Source: Verrucomicrobiales bacterium
GTDB taxonomy: Bacteria > Verrucomicrobiota > Verrucomicrobiia > Verrucomicrobiales > DEV007
Length of the DNA: 33,528 nt
Direction of reading: 5' to 3'
NCBI GenBank assembly: GCA_028281705.1
Contig: JANQJH010000494.1
Span: 1-33,528, forward strand
The notes beneath the pieces are model-generated. The model was not told where the DNA came from. It worked only from the letters and a program-made list of their open reading frames with translations, and searched no databases. How positions within the stretch are numbered: the first letter of the stretch is position 1; every line of letters starts with the position of its first letter. This document shows, piece by piece, positions 17,081-26,260 of the stretch. The position numbers were made by a program, and so were the translations under genes.

Positions 17081-17155
17081 AGAGGGGCACAAGAAGCACC
17101 TCTATAGAGGCTTACCAAGTAGAAAGTAGCGCGGCAGGACGGCTTGGCGGGTGGT

Positions 17156-17431
17156 TCACCCGTGGCGGATCTTTTCCTTTTCGTCCTCGCGCTTCTCCTC
17201 CAGTCGGGCAATCTCGCGCCGTTTCTGCTCTTCCAGCTGCGCCACTTCGTGGAAATCCTGGGCCTCCATGGCCTTGGCGATGAGATCGCTGAGGAAGACC
17301 TCCTTCTCCGCCACCTTGGACTGGTAGAGGGAGTCGACCTCGGCCAGCTTCGCTTTCTGTTCGTCTGTCAGGGAAGTCTGGGGCCCGTCTTGATTGAGAC
17401 GTTCCATGGCGAGTTCGTAGGCGGATTTCAT
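17156..17431 (-). CDS. Small charged coiled-coil protein upstream of lysS
   Basis: 91 residues starting MKSAYELAMERLNQDGP, highly charged and almost entirely helical, with a heptad-like pattern through residues 20-90 (LTDEQKAKLAEVDSLYQSK, QLEEQKRREIARLEEK). No signal peptide or cysteine. I recall similar short proteins with the MKSAYELAMERL start in Verrucomicrobiota, but I cannot name a function. The ATG at 17431 leaves 39 bases to the divergent secreted protein gene at 17471; the longer in-frame extension would run into that gene. It is probably co-transcribed with lysS. Confidence 0.75.
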   Translation of the reverse strand: MKSAYELAMERLNQDGPQTSLTDEQKAKLAEVDSLYQSKVAEKEVFLSDLIAKAMEAQDFHEVAQLEEQKRREIARLEEKREDEKEKIRHG

Positions 17432-17470
17432 GCGTTGCGGAAGGGCGGTGACTGCGTTCTGGTGATCATT

Positions 17471-18394
17471 ATGAAGACCGCAACGACGATACGCAAGTGG
17501 TGGATCCCCCGGTTCCACCTCCTGCTGATGCTGGGACTGGCTGCCGGCTGGGTGACCCCTGCCGGTGCCGAGGAGATCGGCCGCCCGGTGCCTTTGAAGC
17601 TTCGTCTGGTTTCGGAGAACACCGGGATTGAGCCCGGCACGTCATTCACCGTGGGGATATTCCTCCAGCATGCCCCGCACCACCACAGCTACTACAAGTT
17701 TCCCGGCATCGTCGGTGTCGGGACCAACATCACCTGGGAGCTGCCCGAGGGCTTCACGGCTTCGCCACTGCAGTGGCCCACCCCGGAGCGGGTCGACATG
17801 CGCGGGCATGGCGCCTACGGTTACCATGAGGATACGCTTCTGCTAGTGGAAATCACGCCTCCCGCGGCTCTGAGCGCCGACAAGGTGACTTTGAAGGGCC
17901 GGGTGGGTTACATGTGTTGTTCTCAGGAATGGTGCACGCCGGGTTTTGAGGATGTGGCCGTCACGCTTCCGGTGAGAGGGCAGGGGCAGGAGCTGGAGGA
18001 GAAGCGGGATTCGGTTTGGGGGCCGCGATTTCAGAAAGCGCGGGCTTGCTTGCCCCGGGCCTTGAAGGGGTGGCGATCCGAGGTGGAGGAGACCGAGTCG
18101 CACTTTGTTCTCCACGTGCGGGTGCCCGAGGGGATTCCCGCGGCGGACTGGCCGAAGGCGGCGGAGCTCTATTTCTTTAGCTGGAATGGATGGACGGCCT
18201 CGGACAAGCCGCACACCTGTCGCCGCACCGATGAGGGCTACGTCTTCACCATGCCGAAGCACCCCTACCCCGAGGAGGGAGCGACCCGGTTTCAGGGCGT
18301 GGTGCGTAGCGAGTCCGGATGGCCGGGCGGTGGCGACGTGATGAAAGGGCTCTGGGTCGACCTGCCTTTAGAGAAGGAGGCGCCGAAGAGCTAG
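17471..18394 (+). CDS. Secreted DsbD N-terminal-domain-like protein
   Basis: 307 residues. Signal peptide MKTATTIRKWWIPRFHLLLM with cleavage likely after TPAGA. The body resembles the immunoglobulin-like thiol-disulfide domain of DsbD (about residues 40-170): VGIFLQHAPHHHSYYKFPG, TWELPEGFTASPLQWPTPERV, then LKGRVGYMCCSQEWCTPGFE where DsbD has its redox cysteine pair. Here there are three cysteines (C149, C150, C155). No transmembrane electron-conduit domain and no C-terminal thioredoxin domain are present, so it is a free periplasmic version. The ATG at 17471 was chosen because the upstream extension overlaps the divergent gene. Its role, for example thiol relay or metal handling, is not shown by context. 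Confidence 0.75.
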   Translation: MKTATTIRKWWIPRFHLLLMLGLAAGWVTPAGAEEIGRPVPLKLRLVSENTGIEPGTSFTVGIFLQHAPHHHSYYKFPGIVGVGTNITWELPEGFTASPLQWPTPERVDMRGHGAYGYHEDTLLLVEITPPAALSADKVTLKGRVGYMCCSQEWCTPGFEDVAVTLPVRGQGQELEEKRDSVWGPRFQKARACLPRALKGWRSEVEETESHFVLHVRVPEGIPAADWPKAAELYFFSWNGWTASDKPHTCRRTDEGYVFTMPKHPYPEEGATRFQGVVRSESGWPGGGDVMKGLWVDLPLEKEAPKS

Positions 18395-18520
18395 TCCAGG
18401 CGACGGTGACGGGACCGGCGGGATGCCGGGATCACGATGGGGCTCGAACAAACGTCAGAGGTGTCGATCGGAGGGTTCTGACATCGTTCGAGGGTGCTTT
18501 CTCGCCTTAAAGATCCGACT

Positions 18521-18538
18521 TTGTGAAAAATTTCACAA
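18521..18538. promoter_or_regulatory. Rex operator (perfect consensus) upstream of ATP synthase operon
   Basis: TTGTGAAAAATTTCACAA matches the known Rex binding consensus TTGTGAA-N4-TTCACAA exactly, and the symmetry extends one more base on each side (18520-18539). Rex represses respiratory and energy genes until NADH rises. The site lies 108 bases before atpB, next to where a promoter is expected, and is the only such palindrome I noticed in the window. Confidence 0.72.
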
Positions 18539-18556
18539 ATTGATCTTGCCAAAGAA

Positions 18557-18612
18557 TTAGGTGTGTCCTAAACGGACTTCCTGCAGCTGCGCAGCGCCTC
18601 TCGCGGCGCAGC
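18557..18612 (+). promoter_or_regulatory. ATP synthase operon leader with two small inverted repeats
   Basis: Between the Rex site and atpB lie TTAGG-TGTGT-CCTAA (18557-18571) and a hairpin pairing GCTGCGC (18586-18592) with GCGCAGC (18606-18612). A promoter should lie here; TTGATC at 18540 is a possible -35 box, but no good -10 box is evident. The second hairpin would sit in the 5' leader. Confidence 0.4.
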
Positions 18613-18646
18613 GGAACTGCCGAATCGACCTGACTTTTATCAACGC

Positions 18647-19531
18647 ATGTTCTCTTCTTTAGGAGACTCTTCCGCTGCTCTGTTCCAACTGGCAGCCGTA
18701 TCCATTACGGCTCAGCCTTACATTGAATCGGGCTTCCTGGCGTCGTTGACGAATTCCATTTTCGTCGCCCTTGTGGTCATGGCCCTCATCTATTTTGTGG
18801 TGCGTGCGGGAACGCGCCGGGCGAGTCTGATTCCGGGGCCGGTGCAAAACGGCGTGGAGTTCATTTTCGAGTTTCTCTACGATCAGGTGGAGCAGGTCGT
18901 GGGCCCCAAGGTGGCGCCGCGGGCCTTTCCGCTTCTCTGCACCATTTTCGTATACGTCCTGGTGGCCAACTGGTTTGGCTTGTTGCCCGGGGTGGGGACC
19001 ATCGGGATTGGTCACGATGGTGATCGCATGCCCTTCATGGGATTGGCGGGCGAGCCGGAGATCCCCTTGCTTCGCCCGGCCACGGCAGACGTGAACCTCA
19101 CCTTGGGGATGGCGCTCTGCTTCATGATCGTCTGGTTCTACATCACCATGCGCGAGGCGGGGCCGATCGAGTTTCTCAAGCACACCTTTGCTCCCAAGGG
19201 TGGTCTCACCGGCTTCATCAATGTCATTCTCGTTCCCATCTTTTTCTTCGTCGGGATCATCGAAGTGATTTCCATTCTCTTTCGGCCGGTCTCACTGTCG
19301 CTCCGGCTCTTTGGCAACATCTTTGCGGGGGAGAATCTCCTCCATGCCATGAGTAGTTTGGGAGAACAGTTCGGACTCGGTACCGTCGGACAGTTTATCT
19401 CCAGCATTGTGCTTCCCCTGCCGTTTTACTTCATGGAACTGCTCGTCGGGGTGCTCCAAGCGACCGTCTTCGCGCTGCTCTGTGCGGTCTACATCCAACT
19501 CTCAACCGCGCACGACGAGGAAGAGCATTAA
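18647..19531 (+). CDS. atpB: ATP synthase Fo subunit a
   Basis: 294 residues, polytopic. Subunit a forms the proton half-channels beside the c-ring. The essential arginine is visible in VSLSLRLFGNIFAGE (R220). The C-terminal membrane helices (FISSIVLPLPFYFMELLVGV, ALLCAVYIQLS) match the family. An unusual soluble loop with acidic and glycine-rich sequence (about residues 120-145, GIGHDGDRMPFMGLAGEPEI) follows the second membrane segment. First gene of the operon: no atpI/atpZ-like gene precedes it in the window. The Rex site and leader hairpins lie in the 250-base gap upstream. Confidence 0.97.
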   Translation: MFSSLGDSSAALFQLAAVSITAQPYIESGFLASLTNSIFVALVVMALIYFVVRAGTRRASLIPGPVQNGVEFIFEFLYDQVEQVVGPKVAPRAFPLLCTIFVYVLVANWFGLLPGVGTIGIGHDGDRMPFMGLAGEPEIPLLRPATADVNLTLGMALCFMIVWFYITMREAGPIEFLKHTFAPKGGLTGFINVILVPIFFFVGIIEVISILFRPVSLSLRLFGNIFAGENLLHAMSSLGEQFGLGTVGQFISSIVLPLPFYFMELLVGVLQATVFALLCAVYIQLSTAHDEEEH

Positions 19532-19639
19532 CGAACTGACTCGGGAACCAATTTGCTTGTCGTGACCATGCGAAGTCAGTGGGCGGCAGGCTATCGAACG
19601 AAAAACGAACGAAACAAATAAAGAAGAAAGGAAATCACA

Positions 19640-19912
19640 ATGACTGACCTCTTATTCGCCGCCACGGAAATGGTCTCGCTGCTCGCAGCTGACGCCGCCA
19701 CGGACGTCCCCGGAGTCTCTGGTAGTTTGACTCTCGGTATCGCCGGCGCCGGTGCTGGCATCGGTGTGGGTCTCGTCGGAATGGGCGCCGCCCAGTCCGT
19801 GGGCCGCAACCCCGGTGCGTTTGGTAAGATCTTGACCATCGGCATTATTGGTATGGCCTTGGCCGAGGCTATCGCGATTTACGCGTTGATCATGGCCTTC
19901 GGTAAGTACTAA
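19640..19912 (+). CDS. atpE: ATP synthase Fo subunit c
   Basis: 90 residues, a two-helix hairpin that oligomerises into the rotor ring. TM1 is the glycine/alanine-rich LGIAGAGAGIGVGLVGMGAA; the polar loop is QSVGRNPGAFGKI; TM2 carries the ion-binding glutamate E76 in GMALAEAIAIYAL. The residue after E76 is alanine, not the serine or threonine of Na+-type rings, which favours H+ coupling. An N-terminal extension of about 25 residues (LLFAATEMVSLLAADAATDV) is longer than usual and could be a targeting segment or extra helix. A good Shine-Dalgarno (AAGGAAA) lies 7-10 bases before the ATG. Confidence 0.97.
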   Translation: MTDLLFAATEMVSLLAADAATDVPGVSGSLTLGIAGAGAGIGVGLVGMGAAQSVGRNPGAFGKILTIGIIGMALAEAIAIYALIMAFGKY

Positions 19913-19940
19913 GAAGAAAAGAAAGACACCTTTTTGATGG

Positions 19941-19971
19941 CCAGGTGGAGGTTTTGCCTCCACCTGGTTTT
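19941..19971 (+). terminator. Intra-operon hairpin with U-tract between atpE and atpF
   Basis: CCAGGTGGAGG (19941-19951) pairs perfectly with CCTCCACCTGG (19957-19967) around a TTTTG loop, followed by TTTT. This is an intrinsic-terminator shape inside an operon, or a 3' stabiliser of atpE mRNA. Either would raise c-subunit output over the downstream genes. Confidence 0.75.
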
Positions 19972-20004
19972 CACCTCGCTTCCTCAGAAATACGAACAGC
20001 TCTC

Positions 20005-20514
20005 ATGGACCAAATAGGAGAAATTCTCAGCAACCTCGGCGTCACCTGGCCAAAGTTTATCGCACAGATCATTATCTTTCTGATGGTCTACACGATCCTG
20101 AAGAAGTTCGCGTTCGGTCCCATCACCGCGATTCTTGAGGAGCGCCGCAAGCGCATCGAAGACACCGAGGCCGACCGGGCCAAGATCAAGAAGCAGCTGG
20201 CCGATTCCGAAAGCCTGGCCGCCGAGAAGGTGGCGGAGGCGAACGAGACCGCGGCTCGCATGATTTCCGAGGCGCGGGAGAGCGCCGCCGCGCTCGGTGA
20301 GAAGGAGAAGCAGCGCGCCACGCAGGAGGCGCAGGACATCATTGCCAAGGCCCACGAGGCGACCAAGCGCGAGCGCGAGCAGCAACTCGCCAGCTTGAAG
20401 AAAGATTTCGGGAAGCTGGTCATCGAGGCCACGGGGAAGGTGACCGGCAAGGTCCTCTCCGACGAAGATCAGAAAACGATCAACAAGGAAACCGCCGCCG
20501 AACTCGCGAGCTAA
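20005..20514 (+). CDS. atpF: ATP synthase Fo subunit b
   Basis: 169 residues. One N-terminal membrane helix (FIAQIIIFLMVYTILKKFAF) is followed by a long charged, alanine-rich coiled coil (EERRKRIEDTEADRAKIKKQ onward), the peripheral stalk that holds F1 against Fo. Starts at ATG 20005, MDQIGEILSNLGVTWPKF; an in-frame extension upstream to 19945 would run through the hairpin and is rejected. Only one b gene is present, so a homodimer is expected. It is 92 bases after atpE. Confidence 0.95.
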   Translation: MDQIGEILSNLGVTWPKFIAQIIIFLMVYTILKKFAFGPITAILEERRKRIEDTEADRAKIKKQLADSESLAAEKVAEANETAARMISEARESAAALGEKEKQRATQEAQDIIAKAHEATKREREQQLASLKKDFGKLVIEATGKVTGKVLSDEDQKTINKETAAELAS

Positions 20515-20576
20515 GCCGAGTGCCTTCATCGAGCGGCCGAACGATCTGTTACCTGTTTTTAGTTAGCTAGTTTCCC

Positions 20577-20972
20577 ATGAAAGGTTCCAAAGACGCGCTT
20601 CGCCACGCCAGGGCTCTCTTCCAGACCTGTGTCAAGGATGGCAAGCTGGATCACGATCGGGTGAAATCGATTGTGAAGCGCGTGGGCGAGGAAAAGCCTC
20701 GGGGTTATCTCGCCATCCTCACCGCCTTTCAGCGATTGATTCGTTTGGAACTGGAAAAACGTCATGCCGTGATCGAGAGCGCCGTGGAGCTGACTCAGGA
20801 TCTCAAGGATGACGTGTTGAAGAATTTGAAAGCCCGTTACAGCGACGATGTGACGAGCGAATTTAAAGTTGTGCCTGATTTGCTTGGCGGCATGCGCGTG
20901 CGTGTCGGCAGCGATATCTGGGACGGCAGCGTGAAGGCGCGCCTCGACCGTCTCAGCCAAGCCATTGCATAG
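20577..20972 (+). CDS. atpH: ATP synthase F1 subunit delta, short form
   Basis: 131 residues, against roughly 175-180 in most bacteria. The C-terminal third is typical (EFKVVPDLLGGMRVRVGSDI, DGSVKARLDRL). The N-terminal helical bundle, which caps the alpha3beta3 crown, is shortened: it begins MKGSKDALRHARALFQTCV, aligning with the first helix, and lacks about 45 residues compared with the standard form. The gene is otherwise intact and in the normal order, so I read this as a lineage-specific compact delta rather than decay. Joins subunit b to F1. Confidence 0.9.
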   Translation: MKGSKDALRHARALFQTCVKDGKLDHDRVKSIVKRVGEEKPRGYLAILTAFQRLIRLELEKRHAVIESAVELTQDLKDDVLKNLKARYSDDVTSEFKVVPDLLGGMRVRVGSDIWDGSVKARLDRLSQAIA

Positions 20973-21014
20973 AAGCCATTTTAGTTAAGTTAGAACTACT
21001 GAATACAACCGGAT

Positions 21015-22547
21015 ATGAGTAACATCCTTCAGGAACTGGAATCGGAAATCGGCGGTCTTAAGACGGCGGTTGCCAAGTCGAACGTCGGTGTCGTTCGCGA
21101 AACAGGTGACGGCGTGGCCAAGATCGAAGGGCTGACCGAAGTCATGCTCAACGAGATGATCGAGTTTCCCGGCGGCCGCTACGGCATCGCCCTCAACCTC
21201 GAGGAAACCGAAGTCGGTTGTGTGTTGCTCGGCGACGGACTCGACGTCAAGGAGGGTGACGAGGCCAAGACCACCGGTCGCCTCCTCTCCGTTCCCGTGG
21301 GCAAGGAGTTGTTAGGCCGTGTCGTCGATGTCATCGGTGATCCCCTGGACGGCAAGGGCGAGATCAAGGCGACCGAGACCTATCCGGTGGAAAAGATCGC
21401 TCCCGGCATCATTAAGCGGAAAGGGGTGTCGCAGCCGGTCCAGACCGGCATCATGTCCGTCGACGCCATGATTCCCATCGGCCGCGGCCAGCGGGAACTC
21501 ATCATTGGTGACCGTTCCACGGGGAAGACCACCATTGCGGTGGACACCATCATTTCTCAGGCCCGCCAGAACAAGGCGGCGGAAGAGGGCAAGCTGAAGG
21601 ATCATCGCCCGCTCTATTGCATCTACGTCGCCGTCGGCCAGAAGCAGTCCAACATCGCGCGGACGATCAAGGTCCTGGAAGACGCGGGCGCCCTGGAATA
21701 CACCATTGTCGTCTCGGCCTCGGCCTCGGACAGTGCCACCGCCCAGTACCTCGCCCCGTATGCCGGTTGCGCCATGGGCGAGTGGTTCATGGACAACAAC
21801 ATGGACGCCCTCATCGTCTATGATGATCTTTCCAAGCAGGCGGTGGCCTATCGCCAGCTGGCCCTCGTGCTGCGCCGCCCCTCCGGTCGTGAGGCCTACC
21901 CTGGTGACGTCTTCTACCTCCACAGCCGTCTGCTCGAGCGCAGTGCCCGTCTGAGTGAAGAGGCCGGTGGCGGTTCCTTGACGGCCTTGCCCATCATTGA
22001 GACCCAGGCGGGTGATGTCTCGGCCTACATTCCGACCAACGTGATTTCGATCACCGATGGTCAGATCTTCCTCGAGACGGACCTCTTTTATCAGGGGATT
22101 CGGCCCGCCATTTCGGTTGGTCTTTCCGTCAGTCGTGTGGGATCGGCGGCCCAGACCAAGGCGATCAAGAAAGTTTCCGGGACGACCAAGCTGGACCTGG
22201 CCCAGTTCCGCGAGCTGCAGGCGTTCGCCCAGTTCGGATCGGATCTCGATGAGGCCACGAAGGCGAAGATCGAACGCGGTCAGCGCATCGTCGAACTCTT
22301 CAAACAGAACCAATACAACCCGCTTTCTTTGGAGATGGAAGCGGCGCTCATGTGGGCCATGCAGAATGGCTACCTGGACGACGTCGACGTCGAAGAGGTC
22401 AAGGCGTTCCAGGGCAGGTTGGAAGAGTACCTTTCGACGCGGAAAGAATCGCTCCTGGGCAAGATCCGTGACGAGAAGGTCTTGACCGATGACATCGTCA
22501 GCGAGCTCAAGACCGCCTTGGACGACTTCAAGAAGAGCGCCCAATAG
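21015..22547 (+). CDS. atpA: ATP synthase F1 subunit alpha
   Basis: 510 residues, full length. Regulatory, mostly non-catalytic nucleotide-binding subunit. The N-terminal beta-barrel ([17 protein letters not shown]) is followed by the Walker A GDRSTGKT at residues 165-172, [37 protein letters not shown] and the ATP synthase alpha/beta signature [20 protein letters not shown]. The C-terminal helical domain is complete. Gaps to neighbours in the operon are about 40-60 bases. One leucine-glycine pair (21311-21316) uses the rare TTAGGC context seen across the window. Confidence 0.98.
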   Translation: MSNILQELESEIGGLKTAVAKSNVGVVRETGDGVAKIEGLTEVMLNEMIEFPGGRYGIALNLEETEVGCVLLGDGLDVKEGDEAKTTGRLLSVPVGKELLGRVVDVIGDPLDGKGEIKATETYPVEKIAPGIIKRKGVSQPVQTGIMSVDAMIPIGRGQRELIIGDRSTGKTTIAVDTIISQARQNKAAEEGKLKDHRPLYCIYVAVGQKQSNIARTIKVLEDAGALEYTIVVSASASDSATAQYLAPYAGCAMGEWFMDNNMDALIVYDDLSKQAVAYRQLALVLRRPSGREAYPGDVFYLHSRLLERSARLSEEAGGGSLTALPIIETQAGDVSAYIPTNVISITDGQIFLETDLFYQGIRPAISVGLSVSRVGSAAQTKAIKKVSGTTKLDLAQFRELQAFAQFGSDLDEATKAKIERGQRIVELFKQNQYNPLSLEMEAALMWAMQNGYLDDVDVEEVKAFQGRLEEYLSTRKESLLGKIRDEKVLTDDIVSELKTALDDFKKSAQ

Positions 22548-22603
22548 TTTTACATCGATAGAAGATCCGCCGACTGATCCTTTTCTAGCCTAAGACACTT
22601 CCA

Positions 22604-23491
22604 ATGGCCACCGCCCGCGACATCCGCCGACGCATCAAGTCGGTCAAGAGCACTGCCCAGATCACCAAAGCCATGCAGTTGGTGGCGGCTTCGAAGATGA
22701 AGAAGGCGCAGGATCAGGCACTGTCCGGACGTCATTATGCGGAGCTGATGAACAAGGTTCTGGTGAACCTGAAAGAGGCTTCGGTGGAAGAGGGGCACGC
22801 GCTCTTGGAGGATCGTGGCGAAGGCAAGGAGCTGGTCATTCTCGTCTCCTCGGACAAGGGCCTTTGCGGGGGCTTCAATACCAATCTCTTGAAGGCGGCC
22901 TTCAAGGCTCATCCCGATGCGCACTTCGTAACCATCGGAGCCAAGGGACGCCAGGCGGCGGCTCGCCTGGGCAAGGAGCTGTTGGCCGACTTTCACGTGA
23001 CCGACCCGGTGGATTTCGGGCAGGTCAAGACGGTCTCCAAGTTCGTGCGGGACAAGTTTCTCGAAGGTGAGTTCACGCGGGTGCATGTGGCCTTCACGAA
23101 TTTCGTCAATACCCTGAGCCAGATCCCTCACATCGATACCCTTCTGCCGGTCTCGCCGGTGACCCTGGGGAAAGCCAAGGACTACGAGGGTGTGGGTCTT
23201 GACAGCGATGCCGATGCCGGTGACGTGCCCGACGCCGGATACGAGTTCGAGCCCTCGGCCCAGGCGGTCTTCGACCATATCGTGCCGCAGTACATCGACT
23301 ATCAGATTTATCAAATGGTGCTCGAGTCCCGTGCTTCGGAGCACAGTGCCCGCATGGTGGCGATGAAAAGCGCGACGGACAACGCGGAGCAGCTCATTAA
23401 AGACCTTTCCCTCGAATACAACAAGCTGCGCCAGGCGGCCATCACCAACGAATTGCTGGAAATCACCACGGCCAGCTTGGCCCTCGAATAG
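22604..23491 (+). CDS. atpG: ATP synthase F1 subunit gamma
   Basis: 295 residues. Central stalk subunit. The family N-terminal coiled coil is clear (DIRRRIKSVKSTAQITKAMQ, LVAASKMKKAQ), as is SSDKGLCGGFNTNLLKA. The C-terminal helix ends SARMVAMKSATDNAEQLIKD and LEITTASLALE. A mid-domain insertion of about 20 acidic residues (VGLDSDADAGDVPDAGYEFE) is a modest addition. It starts 56 bases after atpA. Confidence 0.97.
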   Translation: MATARDIRRRIKSVKSTAQITKAMQLVAASKMKKAQDQALSGRHYAELMNKVLVNLKEASVEEGHALLEDRGEGKELVILVSSDKGLCGGFNTNLLKAAFKAHPDAHFVTIGAKGRQAAARLGKELLADFHVTDPVDFGQVKTVSKFVRDKFLEGEFTRVHVAFTNFVNTLSQIPHIDTLLPVSPVTLGKAKDYEGVGLDSDADAGDVPDAGYEFEPSAQAVFDHIVPQYIDYQIYQMVLESRASEHSARMVAMKSATDNAEQLIKDLSLEYNKLRQAAITNELLEITTASLALE

Positions 23492-23541
23492 AACACTCTT
23501 TTTTCCCAGACCCGCTCAAAACAACGAGTCTCTTCTCCTAA

Positions 23542-24966
<1,425 letters not shown>

Positions 24967-25000
24967 CTAACCAACCTTTCCACCACCTAGCTCCGCACCG

Positions 25001-25408
25001 ATGGCTATCCAGCTCGAAATCGTCACTCCAGAGAAGAAGATCTTTTCCGACGAGGTCGACGGTGTCGTCATTCCCGGGATCGAGGGTGAGATGGGCGTGC
25101 TCCCGCAACACGCCCCTCTGGTGACGACCTTGGTTCCCGGCGAACTTGCCTACACCAAGGATTCCAAGCAAGAGGAATTGGCCATTGGTGACGGTTTCGT
25201 CGAAGTGACGGCCCAGAAAGTGTCTGTCCTGACAGACATGGCGGTGAGCGACGACGAGATCGACGAAGCCGCGGTGGAAGCCGCCCTGGAGCGGGCACAG
25301 AGGTCCCTCTCGGAAAAGCTGACCGACGAAGAAGTGGCCGCCACTCAGGCCGCCATCATGAAGTCCATGGCCCAGCTTCACCTCAAGCGCCGCCGCAAGC
25401 GCGTTTAG
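25001..25408 (+). CDS. atpC: ATP synthase F1 subunit epsilon
   Basis: 135 residues. The N-terminal beta-sandwich (LEIVTPEKKIFSDEVDGVVI, GEMGVLPQHAPLVTTL) binds gamma and the c-ring. The C-terminal two helices (about residues 85-135, EIDEAAVEAALERAQRSL, QLHLKRRRKRV) are present and end in a basic cluster, so the inhibitory arm is intact. Last gene of the operon; a hairpin follows 24 bases after the stop. Confidence 0.96.
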   Translation: MAIQLEIVTPEKKIFSDEVDGVVIPGIEGEMGVLPQHAPLVTTLVPGELAYTKDSKQEELAIGDGFVEVTAQKVSVLTDMAVSDDEIDEAAVEAALERAQRSLSEKLTDEEVAATQAAIMKSMAQLHLKRRRKRV

Positions 25409-25431
25409 TTATCGTAGTCGTCTTTTGTGAT

Positions 25432-25449
25432 GCGGACACTCCTGTCCGC
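25432..25449 (+). terminator. Hairpin after atpC
   Basis: GCGGACA (25432-25438) pairs with TGTCCGC (25443-25449) around CTCC. There is no clear T-run afterwards, so it may be a mRNA 3' end or a REP-type repeat rather than a classical terminator. Its place after the last atp gene supports a transcript-end role. Confidence 0.55.
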
Positions 25450-25485
25450 CTCATTCTGCGTAGAAACTCAGCCTCTTAGCGGAAG

Positions 25486-25519
25486 CCGCAACGCTTCCTC
25501 CAAAGAATGCTCACGCATT
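25486..25519. repeat. REP-like short palindromic repeat, copy 1
   Basis: CCGCAACGCTTCCTC (25486-25500) is followed by AAAGAATGCTCACGCATT (25502-25519), the latter an AATGC/GCATT hairpin. Both blocks recur, each with one base changed and in the opposite order, at 33266-33298. Confidence 0.55.
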
Positions 25520-26260
25520 TCCCCTGCGGTGCTTCTGCCAGGAAACGCTTATGCGTCCCGCTACCGGGGGCGATGGAGAAATGCAGAATGAGCTTCCGAA
25601 CAGAGTCCTGTGGGGGCAGCAAACTCACGTTCAGGCAGGCAACCTGCTTAAGAGTCTCGGAGGAGATCTTTAGTGACTTCTCCACCGTCTTCATTTCGTT
25701 GAGGAATTGTTGGTGAAGATGTGGCAGGTGCTTCGGTGCTTCTGCCAGACCTATTTCAACCCGGCCGTTCAGCCGAGAATCAGCCCGGCCATGACAGGTG
25801 GTCCAGGCTACTGTTGATCGGGACCTCATCCACAGAGATTTGGGTGTCGTACATGCCATTGGCGTAATTGAGATTCAGATCGGCAAAGGACACTATATGA
25901 GGTTGATCTACCAGATAGACGAGGGCGCACGACGTCTTCTTTCCCTCAGGCCGGGACGAGATTTGTCCGCACAATTCGTCAGCACTCTATTTCAAGCCCT
26001 CGGCATCTTCATGAGCCGCCGACTACCCACAGATTCTGCTGAGGCGGTAAAACACATTACCCTAATCGTCTTTTGGAAAGTGTGAAAAAATATCAAAAAC
26101 GAGTTGCAATCTAGGTGAGCTTTTCCATTCTGTGCCATACATTTATCTGCTCTGCTTACGTGCTGTTATCTGACTTCGCTCGATGCTGTGCGTCTCTCTT
26201 TAGGTAGGGCTAGATCATGAGTCCATGCTCAACGACATAAAGAAGTTTACTCTGATTATT
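25520..26260. other. Long gap with no supportable gene before the RHS gene
   Basis: About 740 bases. Several short open frames exist on both strands, none with a recognisable family. On the minus strand, two adjoining frames (about 25974-25782 and 25859-25479) read as moderately protein-like (LVYLVDQPHIVSFADLNLNY, then LNEMKTVEKSLKISSETLKQ) and could be parts of a decayed gene. The last 150 bases before the RHS start are AT-richer and probably hold its promoter, but no clear boxes were identified. Confidence 0.35.

Noticed and set aside
15944-17107. Long plus-strand open frame (387 codons) across lysS
   Set aside because: It is antisense to a clearly functional lysS and reflects GC-rich codon structure; its translation shows no domain and has shadow-like composition.
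17144-17470. N-terminal extension of the DsbD-like protein
   Set aside because: Overlaps the minus-strand coiled-coil gene; the signal peptide begins at 17471.
19640-19912. Na+-coupled c-ring
   Set aside because: The residue after the essential glutamate is alanine and the Na+ ligand set (Gln in TM1, Ser/Thr after Glu) is not seen.
21312-22544. Long minus-strand open frame (410 codons) across atpA
   Set aside because: Antisense shadow of a highly conserved gene, with no recognisable motif.
25798-26085. 95-codon plus-strand open frame before the RHS gene
   Set aside because: No ribosome binding site, no family, and an equally protein-like frame lies on the other strand; not supported as a gene.
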